From the NCBI GenBank assembly GCA_036346405.1, contig CM070554.1, positions 42,907,558 through 42,971,557 of the forward strand: a stretch of 64,000 bases of DNA, written 5' to 3'. Of this stretch, positions 1-10,523 are shown one piece after another. The notes under the pieces were generated by a model that was not told where the DNA came from, did no database searches, and saw only the letters and a list, made by a program, of their open reading frames with translations. The translations under genes and the position numbers were made by a program. This DNA comes from Phyllostachys edulis (taxonomy: Eukaryota; Streptophyta; Magnoliopsida; Poales; Poaceae). Numbering within the stretch: position 1 is the stretch's first letter; each line of letters begins with the position of its first letter.

Positions 1-1070
1 ATGTGGAATGCGACGAACTCAACGGAGTGGACAATGTTGCCGGAGGATCAACGACGGCGGCGAACGCGAGGAAGGAGTTTCGGCCGGCGGTGGTAAAGCT
101 CAAAATATGGCGAGGAGGATGGGAGACGGGAGGGAAAACTCGGTGAGGTGGAGGAGGAGATCGAGGGGCACGCCGTGACATGGGTGGCGCGGCAAAAAGG
201 TGGTTCGAGAGGGAGAACTATGGTGGTGGCACTCGACCGACGGCGGTGAAGAAAAGAAAACTTGCTGGTGCTGCGGTTCTGGGGGAAGAAGAGAGAGGGG
301 AGGAGAAGAGGAGGATGGGGAACGAAGGGCTGCGCCAGTTTTTATAGGACGTGAGAGGAGAGGGCGAGGTGAGGTGTAGCATGGATGTGGGCACAGGGCA
401 GCGCGCGATGCACTCTACAGTGGCTCCAGGCACGCGTGGGCAGGGGGTGACGTGGTGCGCGGGGAGGTGGCGCAGTGTAGGGTACTGGCGCCATCTGGCA
501 AGCGGAAGTAGGTGGCGTGGGCATGGCGTGGAGCTCGGGAAGAAAAATAGGAAAGAGAGAAAGAGAAGAAAGAGAAAAGAAAACGAAAAGGAGAAAAAGA
601 AAGAAAGTCCGAAAAATAAAATAAATTTGGAAAATTCAAGAAAATTTCATAAAACTCCTTGGAACATGAATAGATTGAATAAAATAATTTTGGATTTAAT
701 TGAAGTTTATTTCAATCACTAAAAATGTTTTTTTCTAAATATTCAAATTAAGTTTTAAATTAATCCAATAAAATTCAAATGGTTTATTTTATTTCTAAAG
801 CTTTTTAAAAAGACTTTGAAATTTGGGAAGACTTGAAAAGAAATAAATAGATCTTTAAAAGTAAAAGCAACAAGATCTTGGAAAAAGAATTCCAAGACAA
901 AACCCGAAAATCAAATAAAACAAATTTTTAATTAGTTAGAGTTTGATTTAATCACATTTAATTGTTTTTAATTTATTAAATATCAAATTAAGCTTTAACA
1001 ATTCAAGAAAAGTCAAATGGTGATTTTTATTTTGAAAATTTCAAAAAGGCCCAAAAATTGGGATGTTACA
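1..1070 (-). repeat. 3' LTR of the gag-only gypsy element (partial)
   Basis: This stretch matches about 17755-18760 base by base with scattered differences, and both copies stop at GGATGTTACA. The remaining ~2.1 kb of this LTR lies left of the window. It contains a purine-rich tract at 540-610 and, read on the minus strand, a TATA-like CCTATAAAAA near 340-349 at the same relative place as in the other LTR. Short reading frames here are repeat sequence, not genes. Confidence 0.9.
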
Positions 1071-1557
1071 AACATACCTATCTTAAACAGAATTTCAACC
1101 TCGAGATTCGGGCTGACTAGAGAATTGGTTCGGGAACTTGGACTTTGCTCACTCTTCCAAGCGACCTTCTATTTTGAGCGAGACAGAACCGCAATGGATG
1201 TTGTACTAACTAGAGACTTACCAGGAACGACATGTTGAGCTGATTAGGCTAGCTCTGCGGTGACATGATTCACATGACCTCTTGCAAAAGGAAGTGGAGT
1301 CCTACTGGCTTGACTTTGAATCTGAGTTGTTCCTTGGCCTGCTCCTGGTGTAGTGATTTTGGCTGGTGTAGCTTCCAAAATGAATGGAATTAATGTTAGG
1401 GCTCACATTTGCGGACATTTGTTGGCGTAGTGACCCGCCTCGTGGCAGTTGAAACAGGAAATTCCGGTGGCATGTTGTTGTTCCTTGGTGGTGGGTTGGT
1501 GTTGTTGCCGATGTCAAGGGATCCGAAAACAGCTGGACAAGGTGTCGGTGCAATGGC
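1071..1557 (-). pseudogene. C-terminal part of gypsy gag with zinc knuckle, separated by the copia insertion
   Basis: Minus-strand translation shows one CCHC zinc knuckle of the C-x2-C-x4-H-x4-C form (CFNCHEAGHYANKC) at 1415-1456, followed by a stop codon at 1403-1405 that ends gag. The piece joins directly to 14118-14976 across the 5 bp duplication ATGGC. Beyond the gag stop, 1071-1402 has no pol-like reading frame and runs straight into the LTR. The zinc knuckle would bind the element's RNA during packaging. The gag is not intact. Confidence 0.75.
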
Positions 1558-3091
1558 TGAAGTGGATCGAATGCCCAAGAGGGGGGGTGAATTGGGATTC
1601 TTTTTTCTAATGAACAATTTAAAAATCTAATCAGTTCTAACTCAAACTATGTATCTATGGATACTAGTGTGGACAAACAACTCCTACACAATTCTAGAGA
1701 AGATTAGAAAGTGCAAGAAAGTAAATGCGTAAATGTAAAAGAGACAAGAGACACAACCAATTTTTTTACCGAGGTCTCGGAGATTCGACGATCTCCCCTA
1801 CTCCTCGTTGGAGCACTCTCACAAGAGTATTGCTCCGACTTGAAACCATGTAAGGTATCAAGCCTTCCACTTGTGGTAGTCCTTCTCCTCTCGGATGGGT
1901 GGACTCAGAGCCTTCACAACCTTCCCAGTACCTTCCACAAGCTCCTCCTTAGAAGGTCACCGAGAACCACGCCTCCGAGCCGTCTAGGAGACGCTGATCT
2001 CCAAAGGTAACAAACCTAGACCATCACTTGAACTTAGAAAGATCAAGTAACTAGAGTGATGCACACAAAGCCTATGCTACCTCTCAAATCTCTCAAAATT
2101 TTCTCTTAAATCCTCTTAAGTGCCCTTGATCTTCCCTTGGTATTAGATGAACTCAGAGTGGCCAAGAGAGCTAACAATCACGCCCATGAACAAGATTTAT
2201 AGCCTCCTTGAAGAAACTAGCCATTACACCTAATTTTGTGAAAAATCAAGACATTTCGGTCATCTGAAGCCCTTACGATCATCCTGAAGCTTGAAGTCCA
2301 ACGGTCACAAAACTAGCCGTTGTAGGCTTAAAGTATCATCCGATAGCTTCCGGATCATCCTTACATCCGGATGATCCTTTCCATCCGGATTATTCGTAAT
2401 GTACAAGAGTTTCAGCCTATTCTGAAAACAACTCTCTGGTCCAATGATCTACTTGATGCTCCGTTAGCTTTCGGATCATCCGGAAGGTCTCAGTTTCCAA
2501 CAAGATTAGAAATACCCTACTGGTCCAATGATCCGCTTGATGCTCCGTTAGTTTCCGGATCATCCGGAAGGTCTAAGTTTCCAACAAAATTAGGAATACC
2601 CTACTGGTCTAATGATCCGCTTGATGCTCCGTTAGCTTCCGGATCATCCGTAATGCATTGTCATTTTTCAAACTTATCCAACAAAGCTCCAACTTTGATT
2701 TCGTTGCAACTTCAACTCTTTCAAGGGCTTCCTTTGACTAAAAAAGAGCTAAACAAGCCTAGTGTGCATCACAACTAGCTACTCAACCTAACCAAACTCA
2801 AGCTACTAGCCTAGACCCCCTTTAATAGTACGGCTAAAATAAAAACAAAGGACCTATCACTACAATGATCCATCCTTGACTCCTTGGATCATTTCTAAAA
2901 TCCAAAGTCCTTAATCTTCAACAAATTTCATGCTTTGCCTTCAGAGTCCATTTAGGGTCAACACTTAGCCCACATATCCAAACCACCATAGAGACCTAAC
3001 TTGAACTTATGCAACACCAATAAAAAGTTAGTCCTGATGATTAAGTCGTCATTAATCACCAAAACACAAATTAGGGGCCTAGATGCTTACA
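1558..3091 (-). repeat. 3' LTR of the Sirevirus element
   Basis: It starts TGAAGTGG and ends CTTACA on the plus strand, giving TG...CA termini. It matches 12584-14117 along its whole length. Conspicuous internal features are an 84 bp tandem repeat near 2436-2655 and many palindromic TCCGGATCATCCGGA-like motifs. The reading frames predicted in it are not genes. Confidence 0.95.
2436..2655. repeat. 84 bp tandem repeat in LTR, ~2.6 copies, with CCGGATCATCCGG palindromes
   Basis: Units begin at 2436, 2520 and 2604 (each CTGGTCCAATGATC-like), so the period is exactly 84 bp. Each unit carries a palindrome close to TCCGGATCATCCGGA. The same array is in the other LTR from about 13468. Repeated palindromes in this LTR zone are a known Sirevirus trait and are candidate transcription-factor sites; that role is inference. 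Confidence 0.85.
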
Positions 3092-3106
3092 ATCTCCCCA
3101 TTTTTT
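3092..3106 (-). promoter_or_regulatory. Polypurine tract next to 3' LTR
   Basis: On the minus strand this reads AAAAAATGGGGAGAT immediately before the LTR start TGTAAGC, the right place for priming plus-strand DNA synthesis. Confidence 0.8.
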
Positions 3107-3429
3107 GTGATTGATGACAACCAAACCAACACAAGAGATATAAAAGGTTTTTAAGTATATGTCATGAGCAAAAGCAAAGCATATACTTGAAAAGATAAGC
3201 ACATGAAATCTTTGGTCCAATATATATGGAAATTAAAGAACATAATCAAGCAAATAGCTCAAGTAAGTATGGGTAAAGCATATGTCAGCAGGATACAAGA
3301 TAGACAGCATGACACAAATGCTCATAAGATAGCTCCACATAATATAAAAAGTCTCCGCCTAAGTCTATGCGTATTAAGATATCTTACATGATGCAAATAG
3401 TACTCATACAAGCATAAAACACAAGCACG

Positions 3430-3450
3430 ATCTCTCCCCCTTTGACATCA
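3430..3450 (-). promoter_or_regulatory. Second polypurine-tract-like copy
   Basis: The minus strand reads TGTCAAAGGGGGAGAGAT about 340 bp inside the first tract, after the end of the extra ORF. Extra polypurine tracts upstream of the 3' LTR are described for Sireviruses. Confidence 0.6.
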
Positions 3451-3484
3451 AGCACACAAAAAAAGGAAAAGGCCTGCCCAAAAG

Positions 3485-5753
3485 TCAGATGTCGGCGTTA
3501 GACACGTAGTCGTCATTAAGGAGCTGAACTGTCGCAACGGACTCGCTGGGCTGATGATCATCGGCAGGAGAGCCAAGAACAACAAGAGTGTGCTTTGAGG
3601 ATACAGGAGAAGTAGGAGCTACAGGAGATGGATGCAGAGCTGCTGGACAAGAGGAGGTATGGCGAGATGAAATGAAGCCCGTAGAAGGAAAGACGTGAAA
3701 AGACTCACGCCTAAAATGAGCTGAAGACTGTTGAGCTGTTGGTAGAACGTGTAAAGGAACTAGAGCTTCTAAAGCAGCTATTTGGCTGAGATCTCTCTCC
3801 TCCTCTCGATCAACAAAGTGCTCGGTCTGAGAAGGGGAATAGTCAAGAACACGGCCAACCAAAGCACTTGTAGAAGAAAAGGGAGCTGATGAAACCAAAG
3901 AGTCAACTAGTTGGTGAAGATAGGCTAGAAGCTGTGCACTAGGCGACTGAGCTGCAATAGGATCTACTGCTGCTGCTGAGACTGAGGCCGGTTTTCGTTG
4001 AAAATAAGAGTGTGAATGAGCAGGCGACTGATTCGGTGCAGGAGGAGAAACACTTGAAAGATGAGGATAAGGAATGAGCTTCTTGAGATCCTCATCTTTT
4101 CCACTAGGGCGACCAAGATTTGTGACATCCTTGCCCTGTTTCCTAAGAAGCGCCTGAACATCCTCCCAACAGCAATTCAGTTGATCATTTACCATCCAAA
4201 TGGCTCTAGTCAAGTTTTGTTGCTGAAGGCGAATGTCTCCACAAAAACTGATGAGAAAATTTTGGAGATAAACATGGTCATTATGTTGTATTTCCAACTA
4301 TTTTTCAATGCGATCAATGGCAGCTATCGTACCAGAATTACTTGCCTTAGAATTATGAGTGCCAGTTTTGAACCTCTTCTCTGTAGGGACTTCTGGAGGT
4401 AGATCATCAGCTGGATCAAAATTTGGATCACTATCATCATCATCATCTAGTTCAACATCTGAAAGTGGATCCCAAAAGTTAAACAATCCATGTGGCTCAC
4501 GATGATCAAACGGTAGAGGATCTTAGTACGTAGCATCATCGGCTTCTGGATCTAGTGGAGGAGGCACGTTGTCTAAGGTGTTTATCCTGAGGAGACAAAG
4601 CTTTGTAAGAAGCAATGAATATGGGATATTGGTCATGAGTTAACTGAGGTATCCAACGTGCATTGAGAAACATCTTAATAATGTATGGAACAAAAGGAAA
4701 CATGCGGTTGGTGGTTTTGATGGCATCCTGCATTTCTCCAACCATTAGATCAATGAAATCTATTTCCTTGTCATCCATCAAGTAATGCAGCAACCAACCC
4801 ATACGAGCACTAATTTCCTCTCTAGATCCCTTCCTTGGCAAAATACTGTATCGAGTCACACATAAGGTAACAAAAGCCTCACGAGAAAGCTGTGCCTAGA
4901 CCTTCCAATTAAAATTTTCAGCATCTAGATCTAGATACATGTGTTGGATCAGCTCAAGAGAAGGTGGTACACCATCTGCATGACCTCGACGACCACTGGG
5001 AAAAGCAAGATTGTGCAGAGAGTCGCCACCAAGAGTAATGCCAAGAAGGTTTGACATATCTTCGCGATCAAGCCGGCGACGCTCGCTCCCAAACATGAAG
5101 GAAATGTACTCTCGGTTGTCATGGATCCACAGAGTGGCATAGAATTGGAAAATGATACTGTCTAACCACCTCATTGGTTTAGTCTCAAGAAGGTCTGTGA
5201 GACCACGGGTAGCTGCAAAATGAGGACAGATGTTTGTGCCATTAGCAAACTCATTGATAGCTTCCCAGTCAATTCATTTGTGATTTTTCTCAAGAATGAC
5301 TGCAATATCTTTGTGCACAACTGTCCAATACAAGTCTGTCCTAACTTCTGTGATCTTCTCTCGCTTTTGAGGGAACCATTTTGATTCTGCAACTTTCCTC
5401 ACTTTTCTCATCTTTTCAGCTTTGTATGCTGCCGAGTAATCAATAGTAGCATATCTAGCATTGCAATTTGGCTCAAGTGAAGGAAGAGCCACACCAGTGA
5501 GACATCCTCCAGGACCTACTATGGGTCCTGTTCGCCTTCCATCTTGTCAGCTTAAAGTTGAGCGACCACGAGACGAAGGAGTAGCTGTCTCATTGATTGG
5601 GGTATGAACTGAAGGTGACTGAGTGATGGCAATGCCCTGCTGTCGAGGTCGAAGATTGCGCTTTGAAGGATCTGGACTTGTCTTCCTTTTGTTCTTGCCT
5701 TTGTCCTTCTGTTCTTTCATCATTGACCTCATAGTCCAATATTACAAGCAATG
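3485..5753 (-). pseudogene. Sirevirus extra 3' ORF (plant-transposon-protein-like), interrupted
   Basis: On the minus strand a coherent protein can be followed from 5732 to 3485, about 750 codons. In-frame stops occur at 5547-5549, 5274-5276, 4896-4898 and 4298-4300, and one frame change lies between about 4536 and 4486. The N-terminal part is basic (a KNKRK cluster, possible nuclear signal). The middle (about 5270-4540) resembles the globular domain found in many grass retroelement ORFs annotated as putative plant transposon protein. An acidic stretch follows (DDDDD near 4430-4450), then a Gln/Pro/Ser-rich C-terminus. I see no membrane segment, so the label envelope-like used for some Sireviruses is not supported. 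Two stops are TGA and two are TAG. The start at 5732 is the first ATG; a splice acceptor at 5754 could join it to an upstream leader. The family assignment is from memory and tentative. Confidence 0.6.
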
Positions 5754-6032
5754 CTGAAGCACAAGTCAGCAGGAAACCAGAAGAGAAACTCTGAGAAACA
5801 TGCCCCTTTCAAGCACAAATTATTGCAGCCTTCATCAGCAACTATACTGAAAAATTTGGCAGCAGCACCCTTCTGAAATGACACTGAAACAAGCAAAAAA
5901 CCTTGCACACAAGCTGTCTCAAACCGACTGCCACTGACCCTTGATCCACAAGCTAAACCAATGGAGATAACCAATTAGCCACAGCTCAAGTACACACTAC
6001 GGCCTCGGCTTAAGAACAAGCAGGAACCAAAC

Positions 6033-6245
6033 TCACCGGAGGGAGATGCGACAACACCGCCGGAGCCGAAGAAGACTACCTGGGCGGCGATGGCAGTACA
6101 ACAAGCAGCCGACACAGAGAACTGAGCACAGCAAGTTGATGCGTGCAAGGGGGGGAGTCCGTTCTGGTGGTCGCCGACGACTGCGAGAGGATGATGGCGA
6201 GGAATGCGGTGGAGGTGGCGGCACTACCCCATGGTGCTGCTGCAC
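6033..6245 (-). other. Possible spliced 5' leader exon of the extra ORF
   Basis: On the minus strand a Pro/Ser/Arg-rich frame ends at a strong donor, TCCG|GTGAGTTT, with the exon edge at 6037. A plausible acceptor (GCTTCAG) ends at 5754, 21 bases upstream of the extra ORF's first ATG. The GC-rich leader with CT-rich sequence before it looks like the 5' end of a host gene, unlike the AT-rich flanks. The extra ORF may therefore be expressed from its own spliced transcript. This is inference from splice signals only. Confidence 0.35.
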
Positions 6246-6249
6246 AGGA

Positions 6250-7395
6250 GCAATTGAATGGGGAAAAGAAGAGATGACTGAATGCTAGGGATTTTGACTA
6301 AGTTGGTAAAGATTTGAGAGAGATAGAGGAAATCAATGGCTAGGATTGAAGGAAATTAGAATAAGCGGCTAGGATATGAGCAAAAGAAGGGGTAAGAATA
6401 AGTGGCATCCCACGGCTAGGACAGATCAAGAAAGATTGACGAAGGGGTACGATAGCATCTGAACCATCCATATTAACTTAAAAATGATCCTTTGGTTCAG
6501 ATAGAAAGCAAAGAGGTAAGGAGCTAACTTGAAGACCCTATGTAACAGATGATCCGATAGGAGCAGATTGTCCATATATCCAGATGATCCGGTCCTTTAG
6601 GATTATCCGAAACATTCGGGTAAGAAGAGAGGGTATTTTAAGCTGAGAATTTTGTGTTCTCCCATGGTCCAAAATTGCAACAATCAACATAAACACTTAA
6701 TTGGACATGGTTAAATGTTGAATAAGATCTAGGACACCAACTTGAGACATTTTTGAAAAAAGATATTGCTATATGCATATAGTTTTCCAAAACACCCTTT
6801 TTATAAATAAAAAATGTGAACCAAATGAATTTGGGTTTGAGATCTTTGGTAATGTATGGGCCTAATTTTCTGCCACCATGAACCAAGATATGGAAACATC
6901 TGGCTCAAGTGACTTAGACCCATGTTATGCTAGAAAGCTCACGGTTAAGCACATAATAGAATTTTGGTAACTTTGTCAAACGTATTTTTAAGATGTTGGC
7001 CAATATGAAGTATTTGAGAAAGCACTTGACCAACCTTTTTCGATTCAAGATATATTTTTTAAATCATAATTTTGGACATAAGTTTTTTTTTAAGCAAATC
7101 AATTTTTTATGATGGAAATTTTTGAAAAGAAAAACATTTAGAAAGCATTTGATACAATATAGTACATTTGCATGAGAAAAGTATTTTTCAAGATGCATCT
7201 AGCAAAGTATTGATTTGATCACATTTAGGATTGCAAGAATACATGAGAGGTATAATGCTCCCCCTTAATGTGATATTCCCATTTGAGCTCACAAAAACCG
7301 AAGCAACTAAGACACAAAACTACAAACAACTAAGCAAGCAAGGAATATAAATCACATATGAATATGACAATATATTACAAGAAAAATGAATATGA
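6250..7395 (-). other. Non-coding spacer between RNase H and the extra ORF
   Basis: No reading frame of note. At 6545-6625 there are GATGATCCGG-type motifs like those in the LTR. At 7257-7267 the minus strand reads TAAGGGGGAGC, a third polypurine-tract-like copy just after the RNase H stop. Confidence 0.5.
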
Positions 7396-8971
7396 TTACG
7401 CAATGTTAGAGGAATCTATGATATTTAACTCACTCTTCAACTTACAAAAGCGGGCCTCATCTAAGGGTTTGGTAAAAATATCCGCAAGTTGATCCTCGGT
7501 TCGAACATGGCTTAGCACAATGTCACCTTTTGCAACATGATCCCTAAGAAAATGATGCCGGATATCAATGTGTTTTGTACACGAGTGTTGAACCGGGTTG
7601 TTTGCTAATTTTACCGCACTCTCATTGTCACACAAAAGAAGCACACTTTTGAAGGTGATCCCATAGTCTAGAAGGGTTTGCTTCATGTACAATATTTGTG
7701 CACAACAACTACCCGCGGCAATGTACTCCGCTTCGGCGGTTGAAAGTACAACCGAATTTTGCTTCTTTGAAGCCCATGAGACAAGGGATTTACCTAGCAT
7801 ATGACATCCCCCCGAAGTGCTTTTACGATCAATTTTACACCCAGCATAATCGGAATCCGAATAGCCAAGCAACTCGAATTTTGCACCTTAAGGATACCAC
7901 AAACCAATGCTAGGGGAGTGTTTTAAATATCTAAGAATTCTCTTAACAGCAATTAGATGCAACTCTTTAGGGGAAGCTTGAAATTTAGCATACATACAAA
8001 CACTAAACATGATATCGTGCCTAGATGCGGTAAAGTAAAGCAAGCTACCAATCATTGATCTATATAGTTTTTGATCAACCGGGGTACCTCCCACTTCTAA
8101 GTTAAGATGTGTGTTTGTAGCCATAGGAGTCTTGATGAGCTTTGCATCTTCCATTCCAAAGCGCTTGAGGAGGTCCATAATATACTTTTCTTGAGAGATG
8201 AATGTGCCCTCCTTCAATTGCTTGACTTGAAATCCAAGGAAGAAGCTCAATTCTCCTATCATAAACATTTCAAACTCCCTAGACATCATCTCACCAAATT
8301 CCTTGCATACTTGACATATGAAAAAAATTATCATCAGAATGCTTAGTAAACAAGGTAGAATCAACTCTCCTGATTTTGAAGCCCTTAGCAAGTAGAAAGT
8401 CTCTAAGACGCTCATACCAAGCTCTTGGCGCTTGCTTAAGCCCATATAGCGCCTTAGATAACTTATAGACAAGGTTTGGGTGTTTAGTGTCTTCAAACTC
8501 GGGAGGTTGTTCTACAAACACTAGCTTTGAAATAACACCATTTAAGAACGCAGATTTAACATCCATTTGATATAGCTTGATATTAAAACATGATGCAAAA
8601 GCTAAAAGGATACGAATGGCTTCGAGTCTTGCTACCGGAGCGAAAGTCTCTCCAAAGTCAAGTCCTTCAACTTGGGAGAACCCTTGAGCAACTAATCTTG
8701 CTTTGTTGCGGACCACCACTCCATGTTTATCTTGTTTGTTATGGAAGATCCACTTTGTGCCAATGACGTTGTGATTGAGGGGACGTTCCACCAATGTCCA
8801 TACTTCATTGCGGGTGAAGTTGTTTAACTCTTCATGCATTGTATTCACCCAATCTGCAGCACTAAGTGCTTGATCTACATTTGTGGGTTCCAAATAAGAC
8901 ACAAAAGAGTAATGTTCACAAAAAGATCCTAGACGAGAACGAGTTTGAACTCCCGAAGTAACATCCCCCAA
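7396..8971 (-). pseudogene. Sirevirus pol: reverse transcriptase and RNase H, broken, RT active site missing
   Basis: Minus-strand translation of 8971-8291 gives the N-terminal half of a copia reverse transcriptase, with KARLVAQGFSQ, GETFAPVAR, YQMDVKSAFLNG and ALYGLKQAPRAWYE. 8496-7888 continues in another frame through the thumb/connection (GELSFFLG, PYRSMIGSLLY-like). 7872-7396 is RNase H (GYSDSDYAGC, STAEAEYIA, DNESA, KHIDIRHHFLRD). At about 8305-8309 the sequence that should hold the YVDD active site is absent: residues normally just before and after it are fused. A one-base frame change lies in the adjacent T run near 8320-8328. A stop at 7888-7890 separates the connection from RNase H. 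The protein could not be catalytic. Confidence 0.9.
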
Positions 8972-9115
8972 GATTTGATCAATGGGATGGTCTTTGGTAA
9001 TGGTGTGATGACTCTTGACTTGAGGTGAAGGAGAAGGTACTATATCCTCATCATCTTTATTTGCTTCATCTTCATCAACTTGAGGCGCTATTGATGATGA
9101 GGGTTGAGCTTCGAC

Positions 9116-10523
9116 TTATACCTCTTGATCATTCTCCTTTGGCTTGATATCACCAAGAGACATATTCTTCATTGCACTTCTTAGGCCTTCATTACCTACA
9201 TCATCAAGATTTTCATGCCCTCCTTGAGAGCCATTAGATTCATCAAACTCCACATCATAAGTCTCCTCAACAAGCCCAGTGGCATTGTTGAAGACACGGT
9301 AAGCTTTTGAATTTGAAGAGTAACCCAAAAGAAATCCAATGTCGCATCGCCTTTGGAACTTTCCAAGATGGGTGCGCTTTTTGTAAATATAGCATTTGCA
9401 TCCAAACACTCTAAAGTAGGAGATATTGGGTCTTCTCCCTACTAAGAGCTCATATGATGTCTTCTTTAAGAGCCGGTGGAGATAGAGCCGGCTGATAGCA
9501 TGACAAAATGTGTTGATGGCCTCCGCCCAAAACCGATCCAAAGTACCATACTCATCAAGCATAGTCCTTGATATTTCGATCAAAGTCCTATTCTTTCGCT
9601 CAACAATTCCATTTTGTTGAGGAGTGTAAGTAGCGGAAAGCTCATGCTTAATGCCTATCTCATCACAATATTCTTCAATGTTAGTATTTTTAAACTCGGT
9701 TCTATTGTCACTACGGATTTTCTTAATTTTAGCTTCAAATTCATTTTGGGCCCTTTTTGCAAACCTTTTAAAAGTACCGGAGGCTTCAGACTTGTCTTGG
9801 AGAAAGAACACCCAAGTAAACCTTGAGAAATCGTCCACGACAACTAAACAATAAGAACTGCCCCCAATGCTCTTATGGGATGTTTGACCAAATAAATCCA
9901 TATGTAAGAGTTCTAGCGGTCTAGATGTGGACAAAAAATTCTTTGTGGTATGAGAGTTTGCCACTTGCTTGCCGGCTTGACAAGCACTACATAACTTATC
10001 CTTCTCAAATCTCACATCCTTCAAGCCCACAACCAAACTATTTTTGAAAAGCTTTTTCAAAGTAGACGTCCCCACATATCCAAGACGGCGGTGCCAAAGC
10101 CAACCAAGTGAATCTTTAGTAAGTAAGCACGTCGAGATACTTGAAGCATTAGAGGAGAAATCCACAAGGTAAAGATTTTGAAAATGAAAGCCTTTGAAGA
10201 TCAAACTTTGGTCATTTTTATTTAAAACCAAAACACCTTTTTTTCGAAAAGAGACAATGGAACCCTAAATCACAAAGTTGAGCAACGGAAAGTAAATTAA
10301 AGTTGAGGGATTCAACCAATAGAACGTTGGAGATTGAATGGTCATTGGAGCTTGCCACCTTTCCTTGTCCAATTGCTTTACTCTTGCTATTATCACCAAA
10401 GATTATCTTGTTGCTTGAGTCCACACTTTCTTCTAGAGAGGTGAACATCCACGAGTTGCCGGTCATGTGTTGGGTACATCCGCTATCAATCACCCAATGC
10501 TGGCCTCCAGTCTTGTAGTTCAC
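9116..10523 (-). pseudogene. Sirevirus pol: protease and integrase, broken
   Basis: Protease: 10523-10218 contains the aspartic-protease motif WVIDSGCTQHMTG. Integrase: 10231-9116 starts with the pre-integrase region (HRRLGY then C-x2-C at CSACQAGK) and continues with the catalytic core: DLFG (first Asp), RSDNRTEF (second Asp) and NGIVERKNRT (Glu). A C-terminal GFLLGYS/KAYRVFN segment follows. A frame change lies near 10220-10231 between the two parts, and a stop at 9116-9118 separates integrase from reverse transcriptase (8971 onward is in the same frame). Cleavage and integration of cDNA would be its job. As it stands it is a pseudogene. Confidence 0.9.

Noticed and set aside
2436..2655. 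Regular 84 bp repeats considered as a CRISPR-like array
   Set aside because: The whole unit repeats with no unique spacers, and it lies in a plant LTR.
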